From Spirochaeta isovalerica (GTDB lineage Bacteria > Spirochaetota > Spirochaetia > DSM-2461), in the NCBI RefSeq assembly GCF_014207565.1, contig NZ_JACHGJ010000004.1:1-64000 (forward strand): a stretch of DNA of 64,000 nucleotides, given 5' to 3'. The position numbers and the translations under genes are program-made. The notes under the pieces are model-generated. The model was not told the origin of the DNA. It saw only the letters and a program-made list of their open reading frames with translations, and did no database searches. Every line of letters starts with the position of its first letter. Within the stretch, counting starts at the first letter, position 1. This document shows positions 1 to 7,372 of this stretch, one piece after another.

Positions 1-90
1 GCCGTCGACTAACAGTTGGTATAGCATTAAACTATACGTGGGTAGCTGTAGAGGACTTTCACCTCATGAGCATATCGCCATGTCGGGCGT

Positions 91-193
91 ACCAAACAAA
101 TGAAATTGACATTTTCTTTGGCACACAAATTTGCTTACGCAAATTGTCTGCCAACCCTTCGGGGCGAAAAAGCAATTGATTTGGACGTTATGT
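91..193. repeat. attC-like imperfect hairpin at the left edge
   Basis: The inner arms 118-134 and 139-154 pair almost completely around a TTAC loop (118-134 reads TTGGCACACAAATTTGC), with unpaired bases in one arm. An outer pair follows (about 91-108 with 173-184), and a small CCCTTCGGGG hairpin sits at 155-164. The right boundary ends in ACGTTATGT, which resembles the GTTRRRY-type core of integron attC sites. Long imperfect hairpins with bulged bases and this end are typical of attC recombination sites, and spirochaete integrons are known (Treponema denticola). A clean matching left core (RYYYAAC) is not obvious, so this may be decayed or a different repeat. It could mark the end of a cassette array lying to the left. 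Confidence 0.4.
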
Positions 194-258
194 AGATTGG
201 GGGTACGATACGATATGATAATTTACAATTGCAGGCATACCATAACAGGAGTGTTTGT

Positions 259-555
259 ATGCCATTATCGGAGATGTCAATTATGGATGGTATGAGCCGA
301 TACTTTCATTTGAATGTGGCTAAAGCCTCAATGATATTGAATGATTATAATCATGTCGCCGGAATACTGGGAAATCTGATGGAGAAACTGCCCGGCTGGG
401 AACCCGCTTTCAGGATATCAACAGAATTTGCATTCAGGATGGGAGACTATAAAGCTGCCGTGATGATAGGATCCCGGTCTTTATCTATGAAGGAACATTT
501 CGCTACATACTACTTTTTTAGCGCTGAGCTATTATTCTCTGGATCAGCCGGATGA
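259..555 (+). pseudogene. TPR-like protein fragment, apparently frameshifted
   Basis: The open frame encodes 98 residues. ATG 259 has AGGAG at 247-251; a TTG at 229 is also in frame but has no such site. Alternating helices with motifs such as GDYKAAVMIGSRSL resemble tetratricopeptide repeats. The frame ends at 555 after an unlikely tail (FSAELLFSGSAG). Skipping one T in the T6 run at 514-519 gives LALSYYSLDQPDEANG, a much better TPR helix, and the frame then runs to TAA 593-595. This looks like a one-base insertion in a homopolymer, either a real mutation or a sequencing error. Even when repaired the protein is only about 110 residues, so it may be a fragment of a larger TPR protein. Its function is unknown. 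Confidence 0.5.
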
Positions 556-642
556 GGCAAATGGCCAGGTTAATTTATTCAGCTCAATAAGGTAAAACAG
601 TTTTTAATATTATGGATAATAGCGGAAATAAATTAGTAAACC

Positions 643-665
643 TGCTTCCCGGGCTGCGGGAAGCA
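643..665 (-). terminator. Hairpin downstream of the alcohol dehydrogenase gene
   Basis: TGCTTCCC (643-650) pairs with GGGAAGCA (658-665) around a 7-base loop, 27 bases beyond the stop codon of the minus-strand operon. The stem is followed on the minus strand by a TA-rich stretch with no clean T-run, so termination is plausible but not textbook. Confidence 0.4.
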
Positions 666-691
666 TTATAGCTTGAGAATGAGTAATTATA

Positions 692-1708
692 TCAGAATTC
701 CAGAACAACCTTACAGGTTTCATTCGGTTTCTCTTCCAGAGTCCGGATTGCTTCCTCCACCTCGAGAAAACTGAACTTATGGGAAATAATCTTCCGGGGA
801 TCGAACATCTCTTTCTCAATAAAATCTACGACAACAGGGAATTTATTACAGCTCAAACGGGATCCCTTAATATCGAGCTCTCGCTTGGTAACCTCCATCT
901 GAATCAGACTGGACGCCTCCTTCAGAAATCCCAACAATACCACCCTTCCGGTCGGCATCATATTGGGAAGAATCCCCTCGATGATACTCGGATGTCCTAC
1001 CGCATCGATGGCCAGAGTAATCCCTTCGATATTCTCATGCTCTTCGAGAAACGCCTCCAGAGAGCTGGTTTTACTGTTAATAACGTAGTCCGCCCCGATA
1101 TTTTTAGCCCTGAAAAGTTTTTCATCAGCGATATCGGCGATAATGACAGTCGCTCCATAACTTTTAGCTGTCAGAAGTATCGTCAGACCGATCGGCCCGG
1201 CTCCTGCTACATAGACAATGTCATCTTTTGACACGGAACCTCTGGACAGGGACTGGGAAGCAATTGTAAAGGGCTCGACAAGACAAGCCACTTCCCAGGG
1301 GATATCCTTGTTGATTTTATGGCAGGAAGAAGCGGGAATAACCACGTATTCGCGGAATCCCCCGTCCCGGTGCACGCCTCTGACTTCCAGTGTCGAGCAG
1401 ACGTTATACCGTCCGGATTTGCAGGCATAGCACTCGCCGCAGGTTACGATGGGATCAACGCTGACATGGTCTCCCACCGCAATATCTTTAACGGCGGGTC
1501 CGACTTCTACCACTTCCCCGGCAAACTCATGGCCGGGAATAACCGGATATTTGATGAAGGGCGATGTTCCGTGGTAGCCGTGCATATCTGATCCGCAGAT
1601 CCCCCCGGCTTTCACTTTGATCAGAACTTCATCATCCTTTTGTATTTTTTCCATTTCAACTTCGGCAACCTCTATTTTATAAGGCTCCGGAATTCGTATC
1701 GCTTTCAA
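692..1708 (-). CDS. Zinc-dependent alcohol/polyol dehydrogenase (MDR family)
   Basis: This 338-residue medium-chain dehydrogenase belongs to the sorbitol / threonine / gulonate dehydrogenase group. Catalytic zinc ligands are visible as C38 (GGICGSD) and H60-E61 (GHE). C90, C93, C96 and C104 form the structural-zinc site. A GAGPIG Rossmann motif binds NAD(P). It starts at TTG, with AAAGG seven bases upstream. It is the last gene of the LacI-controlled TRAP operon, 16 bp after dctM, so it probably oxidises or reduces the imported sugar acid or a derivative (L-gulonate/L-galactonate 5-dehydrogenase-like enzymes are an option). The exact substrate is not determined by sequence. Confidence 0.9.
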   Translation of the reverse strand: MKAIRIPEPYKIEVAEVEMEKIQKDDEVLIKVKAGGICGSDMHGYHGTSPFIKYPVIPGHEFAGEVVEVGPAVKDIAVGDHVSVDPIVTCGECYACKSGRYNVCSTLEVRGVHRDGGFREYVVIPASSCHKINKDIPWEVACLVEPFTIASQSLSRGSVSKDDIVYVAGAGPIGLTILLTAKSYGATVIIADIADEKLFRAKNIGADYVINSKTSSLEAFLEEHENIEGITLAIDAVGHPSIIEGILPNMMPTGRVVLLGFLKEASSLIQMEVTKRELDIKGSRLSCNKFPVVVDFIEKEMFDPRKIISHKFSFLEVEEAIRTLEEKPNETCKVVLEF

Positions 1709-1724
1709 TTTTACACCTTTACCG

Positions 1725-3014
1725 CTAGAACAAAGCGGGATTTATCATTTTGGGTATTCCCAGTATCACTCCCGGGAAAAGGGCTATGGTTATCAGGACG
1801 ACAACGGCCACCAGGAAATAAGGCAGAACCCCTTTAAAGGATTCCGACAAGCTCAGATCGGAGATCGAGCCGGCGATCAGCAGGCAGAGCCCATAGGGCG
1901 GCGTTACCAGACCGAGGGCCAGAGTCATAACGATAATCAGACCGAGATGGGTGGGATCAACTCCCAGCGCCATGGCTCCAGGCAGAATAACAGGGACGAA
2001 GAGGATCATGGCCGGAACGGCATCCATAAAGGTTCCGATAAAGAGGAAAAACAGAATGACGATCAGGATAAAAGTTGTCTGCCCTCCGGGAAGTTCGAGA
2101 AAAAACTTCGCAGCGTATGTCGAAACATTGTAGTAGCCGAGCAGCTCGCCCAGTGCGTTGGCCGTTGCCAGAGCGAAAAGGGAGAGAGAACTGAGTTTCA
2201 ATGTCTCCATAACGATATGGGGCAGATTCCTGATCTTGATCGTCTTATAGACAAACATCCCGATAAGAAGCGCGTAGACGCTGGCGAAAGCAGCCGCCTC
2301 CGTTGGAGTGTAGGCTCCTGTTACGATGCCCCCGATAATTATAACCGGAGTGAGCAGCGCGGGAAGGTTCTCGAGAAAGAGTTTTACCTTGACTTTGAAT
2401 GTCGTTTTATCACTTCTGGGGAATCCCTTTTTCAGGCTGATGAAGTAGACAACGATCATCATGGACACGCCCAGAATGATACCGGGAATAATCCCGATCA
2501 TGAAGAGAGCTCCTGTAGATACATTGGCGATTCCCGCGTAGACAACCATGGTGATGCTCGGAGGGATAATGCTTCCCAGCGTAGAGGAAGCCGCGGTAAC
2601 GCCGACCGAGGTTCCTTTATCATAACCGTTTTCTTCCATCTGGGGGATGAGAATTTTACCCACACCCGCCGTGTCGGCCTGAGACGATCCGGAAACCCCG
2701 GCGAAAATCATGGAAACGAGTATATTGGCGTGTGCCAGCCCTCCCCTGATATGGCCGACCAGAGCGATACTCAGATCGATGAGCCGCTTGGATATAGAGC
2801 CATGGTTCATAAGATTGGCAGCCAGTATGAAAAGCGGAACGGCCAGGAGGACAAAAGAGCCGAGGCCGGTAAACATCTTCATAAAGACGACGATTCCGCT
2901 GAGATTGTCAATGAGAATTACACCGGTAAAAGCCACGACACCGATGACATAGGATATGGGGACTCCAAGAACGATGAGTCCGATAAACAAAAGGACAAGC
3001 AATACCTGTGTCAT
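1725..3014 (-). CDS. TRAP transporter large permease (DctM/YiaN-like)
   Basis: The 429-residue polytopic membrane protein has the usual DctM length and about 12 hydrophobic segments. Family-typical stretches include SGSSQADTAGVG near residue 110 and IPPSITMVVYAG near 150. In TRAP systems this subunit forms the Na+-coupled translocation channel together with DctQ, receiving substrate from the periplasmic DctP protein. Its start overlaps the end of dctQ by four bases (ATGA), showing translational coupling. Neighbouring genes resemble E. coli yiaKLMNO, so a keto-gulonate-like sugar acid is the likely cargo. Confidence 0.95.
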   Translation of the reverse strand: MTQVLLVLLFIGLIVLGVPISYVIGVVAFTGVILIDNLSGIVVFMKMFTGLGSFVLLAVPLFILAANLMNHGSISKRLIDLSIALVGHIRGGLAHANILVSMIFAGVSGSSQADTAGVGKILIPQMEENGYDKGTSVGVTAASSTLGSIIPPSITMVVYAGIANVSTGALFMIGIIPGIILGVSMMIVVYFISLKKGFPRSDKTTFKVKVKLFLENLPALLTPVIIIGGIVTGAYTPTEAAAFASVYALLIGMFVYKTIKIRNLPHIVMETLKLSSLSLFALATANALGELLGYYNVSTYAAKFFLELPGGQTTFILIVILFFLFIGTFMDAVPAMILFVPVILPGAMALGVDPTHLGLIIVMTLALGLVTPPYGLCLLIAGSISDLSLSESFKGVLPYFLVAVVVLITIALFPGVILGIPKMINPALF

Positions 3015-3493
3015 AGAGGCATACCCCCTTTTCTGTAGTTTTTAATGTGATCGAGAATATGGGTAAAACTGTAGAGAGCCGCCGTCCCGCCGAGTATGGG
3101 AACGCAGAGCCAGGTCCAGCCCATTTTTATCGGCAGATTGATCCACCGGTAGTTCCAGAATTTCTGAGTGATGATAACACCGTAATAGAGAGTCGCCAGG
3201 GAAAAGATCAGAATGATCAGAGAGATAAAAATCTTCAGGATCTCTTTCTTTTTCCCTTTGAGATGGTGAAGGAGCGAATCGAAGGCGAAATGCTTATTTT
3301 CATAAGTCATGGCTCCGGCTCCCATAAATACTGCCCAGGTAAAGGAATAGGTGCTAACCTCTCCTGTCCACATTACGGTAATCCCCAGATATCGGGAAAA
3401 AACCTGAATAACTATGGTAATAAAGAAAATAGTGATAAATGCGGCTCCCAGGCCAAGCTCGACATTTCTGATATATCTGACAAATCTTTCCAC
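3011..3493 (-). CDS. TRAP transporter small permease (DctQ/YiaM-like)
   Basis: The 160-residue protein has four predicted membrane helices (about residues 15-37, 47-65, 85-107 and 125-147), the standard DctQ layout. The GTG start at 3493 is preceded by GGAG nine bases upstream. A strong hairpin separates it from dctP upstream, so it is probably expressed below the binding protein. It pairs with the adjacent DctM subunit to form the membrane part of the transporter. Confidence 0.93.
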   Translation of the reverse strand: MERFVRYIRNVELGLGAAFITIFFITIVIQVFSRYLGITVMWTGEVSTYSFTWAVFMGAGAMTYENKHFAFDSLLHHLKGKKKEILKIFISLIILIFSLATLYYGVIITQKFWNYRWINLPIKMGWTWLCVPILGGTAALYSFTHILDHIKNYRKGGMPL

Positions 3494-3511
3494 TTTTCGA
3501 ATCTCCGCAAA

Positions 3512-3548
3512 GCGGAACAGGGGTTGCCCGGAGGTACCCCTGTTCCGC
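3512..3548 (-). terminator. 13-bp perfect hairpin between dctP and dctQ
   Basis: GCGGAACAGGGGT (3512-3524) pairs perfectly with ACCCCTGTTCCGC (3536-3548) around an 11-base loop. It lies in the dctP-dctQ intercistronic gap of the minus-strand operon and has no T-run. It is better read as an mRNA-stabilising or attenuating element than as a full terminator. It would let the periplasmic binding protein be made in excess over the membrane subunits. Confidence 0.6.
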
Positions 3549-3564
3549 TGGTCAATCTAGAATA

Positions 3565-4575
3565 TTATTGTCTGGCCAATTCCAGAAGGTCTTCCATTCC
3601 GTTCTGTTTAGCGTAGTCGTCCTGGATGGGAAGAGCAAGCGCTTTGAAAGCCGTAAGGTCAACTTCGTTGATCATACCGCCGTCGGCAAGGATTTTAGCT
3701 CTGGACTCGTCGAGCATTTTGTAAGTAACGGCTCTTTCTTCTTCTACGGAAGCTTTCGCCGCTTCGAGAATCCATCCCTGCTGCTCGGGAGTGAACTTGT
3801 CGAAAGCGTTCCCGTTCATAAGAAGGAGTCTTGTTGTGAAGTCATGCATTGTGAGCGAAGTGTATTTACCGTTGGGAGTTTTATGGTGCTCTTTAAGCAT
3901 CATATTTGTATGGTCATTTTCAGCCGCATCAGCTGTTCCTGTGTTAAGTGCCTGGTAGAGTTCCTGCCATCCAACGCTGATGGGGTTGGCTCCGGCGTTT
4001 TTCCAGAAAAGCTGCTGTACGGGAGATCCCTGAGTTCTGATGTTCAGACCAGCCGCATCGGAAGGAACATTGATGGGTTTCTTTCCGTAAAAGTTTCTTA
4101 CTCCGGAAGAGTAGTAACCGACAACTTTAAACTCGTTATTTGTCTTTTCTTTGATAAGATCTTTCATTTTGTCACCGAACTCGCCGTCGATTGCTGTTTC
4201 CCAGTCATCGAAACTGTCGAAGAGGTAGAGAAGAGAGAGAAGGTCGAATTCCTTTACACCGGTCTGGGACATGAATCCCGGAGAAGCGACTACCATATCA
4301 ACTGAGTTGGTTGTCAGTTTCATAGCCAGTTCAGATTCGTTTGTTCCCAGAGTACCGGGATAAACTTCCGCTTTCATGGTTCCACCGGAAAGTCTTTCCA
4401 GCTCAGATGCAAATTTCACCAGACCGAACTGATAGGGGTTATCCAGTGATGTCTGGTTATGGGCGACACGAAGGGTGATAACCTTATCACCGGAAGCTTC
4501 CTGCTGACCGTTTCCAAAAACCGCTGCGCTGAAAACCATCAGCATAGCTAACATTGCCGTCATAAATTTGTTCAT
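3565..4575 (-). CDS. TRAP transporter substrate-binding protein (DctP/YiaO-like)
   Basis: The 336-residue periplasmic protein has an N-terminal signal peptide (about residues 1-21, cleaving near FG/NGQQEA). No lipobox cysteine is visible. The body has the DctP features: RVAHNQT near the mature N-terminus, a long linker helix, and the conserved arginine region GLNIRTQGSPVQQ that usually contacts the carboxylate of the ligand. The mature end beginning near NGQQ is common in spirochaete binding proteins. It heads the dctPQM group and sits 53 bp after the DlgD-like gene. Context suggests a 2,3-diketo-L-gulonate-like ligand; this is inference. Confidence 0.93.
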   Translation of the reverse strand: MNKFMTAMLAMLMVFSAAVFGNGQQEASGDKVITLRVAHNQTSLDNPYQFGLVKFASELERLSGGTMKAEVYPGTLGTNESELAMKLTTNSVDMVVASPGFMSQTGVKEFDLLSLLYLFDSFDDWETAIDGEFGDKMKDLIKEKTNNEFKVVGYYSSGVRNFYGKKPINVPSDAAGLNIRTQGSPVQQLFWKNAGANPISVGWQELYQALNTGTADAAENDHTNMMLKEHHKTPNGKYTSLTMHDFTTRLLLMNGNAFDKFTPEQQGWILEAAKASVEEERAVTYKMLDESRAKILADGGMINEVDLTAFKALALPIQDDYAKQNGMEDLLELARQ

Positions 4576-4628
4576 ATAAATCTCCTTGTTCTTTTTATAT
4601 TTACACCTTCTCCTGAAGGATTAAATAT

Positions 4629-5636
4629 CTACATTTTTCTTATGCTTTCCCAGATATCCTCAAAAACGGGGATTCCCTCTTTGAGATTCTCCTGTCTGGT
4701 TCTGAAAGCCCGTTCTCCCGGATAAAGGATTTCACTGCCTTCATCGGCCTTTTCCGATCCCTTGATATCCTCAAGGACTTCATTGATCATGGCATCGTTG
4801 ATATCGACGGAACCGGCTTTTGTCGGATCGATGGCGATGCAGACCTGGGAAACGCCGTATTCGTCATCGCTCATTTTGCCGACAGCTGTCGTCGAGTTCC
4901 CGCCGGAGAGAACAGTCGCCACCAGGTCGAGAACGATAGACAGTCCCGATCCCTTCCAGAAACCCATAGGAAGAACCCGCCATGTTTTCTCGATTTCTGC
5001 GGGATCAGTCGTCAGGTTCCCTTCCGAATCGTACCCGCCCGCGAAGGGAAGCTGTTTCCCCTTTAGCTTGGTTTCCTCGATCTTTCCGTAGGAAAACTGG
5101 GCCAGAGCCGAATCGACCACCACATGCTCGCCGTTGCTTCTGGGAACGGCGATGACCAGCGGATTGTTTCCGATCCGTCTGTCCTTCGCTCCCCAGGCCG
5201 GCATGTTAGGCATGGTATTGGTCCAGCAGATTCCGATCATTCCCGCATCAGCAGCCTGCCATCCGAAAGCTCCGCCGCGCATCCAGTGATTCGTGTTGGC
5301 GATAGCGACAATTCCCATTCCATGTTCTTTCGCCAGCTCGACAGCTCTGCTCATGGCTTTTTTCGCCGTTGTGTTACCCATGGCGAGGTTACCGTTCCAT
5401 CTTTCCATGGCTCCGAATGACGCATCGACGGTCGGAGTCGCCTTGGGATCGATATACCCTTTCTCGATATAGGAGATAACCCGGGGAAAGCGGTTGATCC
5501 CATGGGAATAAACGCCATCCACACTGTTTTTAGCAAAAATTACCGCGCTCTCATGTGCCGTCTCCTGATCAAATCCTCTGGAAAGGAGAACCCGTTCGAA
5601 TTCCGCCACCATGTCGTCATATTTGACTCTTTTCAT
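4629..5636 (-). CDS. dlgD: 2,3-diketo-L-gulonate reductase-like dehydrogenase (YiaK/DlgD)
   Basis: The 335-residue protein belongs to the Ldh2/malate dehydrogenase-like NAD(P)H oxidoreductase family. From memory it resembles E. coli YiaK (332 aa) along its length: SGVYSHG becomes DGVYSHGINRFPR, ANTNHWMRGG contains the family histidine, and GICWTNTMPNMPAWGAK, RRIGNNP, LPMGFWKGSG and DEYGVSQ are all present. YiaK reduces 2,3-diketo-L-gulonate to 3-keto-L-gulonate in the cytoplasm. Finding a YiaL-like protein and a TRAP transporter beside it, as in yiaKLMNO, supports the assignment. Its start overlaps the preceding Gfo/Idh gene by four bases. Related substrates in this promiscuous family remain possible. 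Confidence 0.82.
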   Translation of the reverse strand: MKRVKYDDMVAEFERVLLSRGFDQETAHESAVIFAKNSVDGVYSHGINRFPRVISYIEKGYIDPKATPTVDASFGAMERWNGNLAMGNTTAKKAMSRAVELAKEHGMGIVAIANTNHWMRGGAFGWQAADAGMIGICWTNTMPNMPAWGAKDRRIGNNPLVIAVPRSNGEHVVVDSALAQFSYGKIEETKLKGKQLPFAGGYDSEGNLTTDPAEIEKTWRVLPMGFWKGSGLSIVLDLVATVLSGGNSTTAVGKMSDDEYGVSQVCIAIDPTKAGSVDINDAMINEVLEDIKGSEKADEGSEILYPGERAFRTRQENLKEGIPVFEDIWESIRKM

Positions 5637-6634
5637 TTTTCCAGTCCTTTTCTGTAGCCATCGAGGATCATGTCGGTGATTTTCACAGTATTGATAGCCT
5701 GTTCGAAATTGGCTTCGCTTTTCGCCTTGCCGATCAGTTCATTAACCACGGCCTGCTGGTAGGGCATGCTGGCATGTTCGGGCTCGGGGAACTCGAATGT
5801 CTCCGATTTGCCGTCCAGCTCCAGGGTGAATCTCTTGGCGGAAAGCCCGTCATAAGTTATCCGGCCTTTTTCTCCGACAATCTGCACTTCGTTTATATTC
5901 TTATCCGCAACGTAACACCAGGTCCCGGAACCGACAATGCCGTTCCTGAACTTGAAAGTGGCGATTACCGTGTCATCGGCTTCGTAGTATCCGCCCTGAT
6001 TGGTCACAATGCCCTGCATATCTTCTATTTCTCCGAAAAACATGATCAGAACATCGAGAACATGAACGGCCATATCGAGAAATTTCCCGCCGCCGGAAAT
6101 GGAGGGAATAACTCTCCAGGGCAAATGAGCCGGATCGAGCTCACTCTCTTCCACAGGCATGATCTGAGTTACATAAAGATATCGGATATCGCCGAGTATT
6201 TTCTGATCGAGCAGCTCTTTCATTTTAAGGAATTTTTCCACTCCCCTTCTGTAAAAAGCAACATAAACGGGAATATTCAACTTTTCAGAGAGCATCTTGA
6301 TTTCCAGAGCCTGTTTGTAATTCAGCGCGACAGGTTTTTCTATATAGGGGATTTTCCCGGCATTAAGAATATCCAACGCATATTGATAATGGAACTTCGG
6401 AGGCGTCGCCACATAAATGATATCCACCTCCGGATCAGTCAGCAGTTCCTCTACTGTTTTATAAGCCTTCTCGACTCCATGCCTCTTGATGTAATCGAGA
6501 GTCAGGTCGTAATCGACATTGTATACACCGACCAGATTGGAGTTTTCCGATTTATAGAGTCCCGGACCGCTTTTCACTTCCGTAACCTGGCCGCAGCCGA
6601 TCATGCCCCAGTTGACTTCGCTTTTGTTCAACAT
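5633..6634 (-). CDS. Gfo/Idh/MocA family oxidoreductase
   Basis: The 333-residue protein carries an N-terminal Rossmann fold (GMIGCGQV near residue 10) and the hallmark EKP motif (YIEKPVALN, residues ~97-105). A C-terminal alpha/beta domain follows, with a GGGKFLDMAVHVLD stretch carrying the family Asp/His. These enzymes oxidise or reduce sugars and sugar derivatives with tightly bound NAD(P). It lies between the YiaL-like gene (1-bp gap) and dlgD (4-bp overlap), so it is translated as part of the sugar-acid operon. E. coli yiaKLMNOPQRS has no such member, so the pathway here is probably modified. The substrate is unknown. Confidence 0.9.
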   Translation of the reverse strand: MLNKSEVNWGMIGCGQVTEVKSGPGLYKSENSNLVGVYNVDYDLTLDYIKRHGVEKAYKTVEELLTDPEVDIIYVATPPKFHYQYALDILNAGKIPYIEKPVALNYKQALEIKMLSEKLNIPVYVAFYRRGVEKFLKMKELLDQKILGDIRYLYVTQIMPVEESELDPAHLPWRVIPSISGGGKFLDMAVHVLDVLIMFFGEIEDMQGIVTNQGGYYEADDTVIATFKFRNGIVGSGTWCYVADKNINEVQIVGEKGRITYDGLSAKRFTLELDGKSETFEFPEPEHASMPYQQAVVNELIGKAKSEANFEQAINTVKITDMILDGYRKGLEK

Positions 6635-6635
6635 A

Positions 6636-7112
6636 TTATTTATCCTCCAGAAGTTTCACATTGATCTTGTACACGATTTTTCTGATGCGGGAACTTCCAT
6701 CCCTCTGACATCCCGGCCTGTGTATGTCCTCGGGAAAAAAAACACAGAAATCACCTTCTTTCATGGATACGAATGTTTCGTTCTTCACTTCTTTGTAAAA
6801 AAGTATATCTCTCTGATCGAGCAGATCTTCCGTGACCTCGTTTTCTCCTGAATCGGAAACAACGCCGATCGACTCTTTTCCTTTAAAGAGGAACTGGACA
6901 TCTATGTACTTTCTGTGGATTTCCGGTTTCCTCTCTTCAGCAGGAGATGTATCAATGTCGTGTACCTGAAAGAGAATATCTCTGCCGCGGATTTCATATT
7001 CTCCGGTTTCGTAAGAACTGAAATCCGTATTTCTGAAAAACCGGATGGCATCTTCGATCACGACGGGATAAAGCCCGGCTCTCATCTCTGCCTGTATTGA
7101 TGAAAAAATCAT
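6636..7112 (-). CDS. YhcH/YjgK/YiaL family protein
   Basis: The protein has 158 residues from ATG 7112, which has GGGAG about nine bases upstream; an in-frame start ten codons earlier lacks a ribosome site. The cupin-like YhcH/YjgK/YiaL signature is present: a HRKYIDVQFLF stretch and a FPEDIHRPGC stretch containing histidines that bind metal in this family. Members occur with sialic acid, ascorbate/lyxose (YiaL) and galactoside genes, and are thought to act as sugar anomerases or isomerases. It is the first structural gene after the operator array and probably handles the anomeric form of the imported sugar acid. Confidence 0.88.
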   Translation of the reverse strand: MIFSSIQAEMRAGLYPVVIEDAIRFFRNTDFSSYETGEYEIRGRDILFQVHDIDTSPAEERKPEIHRKYIDVQFLFKGKESIGVVSDSGENEVTEDLLDQRDILFYKEVKNETFVSMKEGDFCVFFPEDIHRPGCQRDGSSRIRKIVYKINVKLLEDK

Positions 7113-7147
7113 CTGAAACTCCCTTGTATAACCAACTTTCACTTTTA

Positions 7148-7163
7148 TCGTAACCGCTTACGA
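7148..7163. promoter_or_regulatory. LacI-type operator, site 1
   Basis: TCGTAACCGCTTACGA is a 16-bp palindrome with perfect 6-bp arms and an off-centre CpG, as bound by LacI/GalR regulators. It is 35 bp upstream of the YiaL-like start codon and is one of four near-identical copies. The probable binder is the LacI protein encoded at 7373-8374. Confidence 0.85.
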
Positions 7164-7202
7164 TTTTCATAAAAATAATGAGGGACAAGACATAGCCCTC
7201 TA

Positions 7203-7218
7203 TCGTAACCGCTTACGG
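7203..7218. promoter_or_regulatory. LacI-type operator, site 2
   Basis: TCGTAACCGCTTACGG is a second copy, centred 55 bp from site 1 (about five helical turns). It is identical to site 1 except for the last base. Confidence 0.85.
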
Positions 7219-7256
7219 CAATAGGTAAAAAAATTGCAGTTCAAAAAACCGCCTCT

Positions 7257-7272
7257 CTGTAAGCGCTTACGA
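7257..7272. promoter_or_regulatory. LacI-type operator, site 3
   Basis: CTGTAAGCGCTTACGA contains the fully symmetric core GTAAGCGCTTAC, so it is probably the strongest site. It is centred 54 bp from site 2. Confidence 0.85.
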
Positions 7273-7280
7273 AGTTCCCA

Positions 7281-7309
7281 TAATAAAAGGAACCGAAAAA
7301 ACTGGTTCC
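7281..7309 (-). terminator. Terminator of the lacI gene
   Basis: On the minus strand GGAACC (7304-7309) and GGTTCC (7289-7294) form a 6-bp stem with a T-rich loop, followed by TTTTATTA. It lies 64-92 bp beyond the lacI stop codon, between operators 3 and 4. It probably separates lacI transcription from the operon downstream. The stem is short, so readthrough is possible. Confidence 0.5.
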
Positions 7310-7323
7310 GTAACCGCTTACGG
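7308..7323. promoter_or_regulatory. LacI-type operator, site 4
   Basis: CCGTAACCGCTTACGG is the fourth copy, centred 51 bp from site 3 and 50 bp after the lacI stop codon. It abuts the putative lacI terminator stem. Confidence 0.85.
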
Positions 7324-7372
7324 TTTAATATTAGCATGGCTTATCCAGTTGTCAAGATTTATTTTTGAAAAA

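Noticed and set aside
1947-3038. A 363-codon open frame antisense to the TRAP permease
   Set aside because: Its translation is Asp/Arg/Asn/Gln-rich without protein-like pattern; it is the shadow of a clear gene on the other strand.
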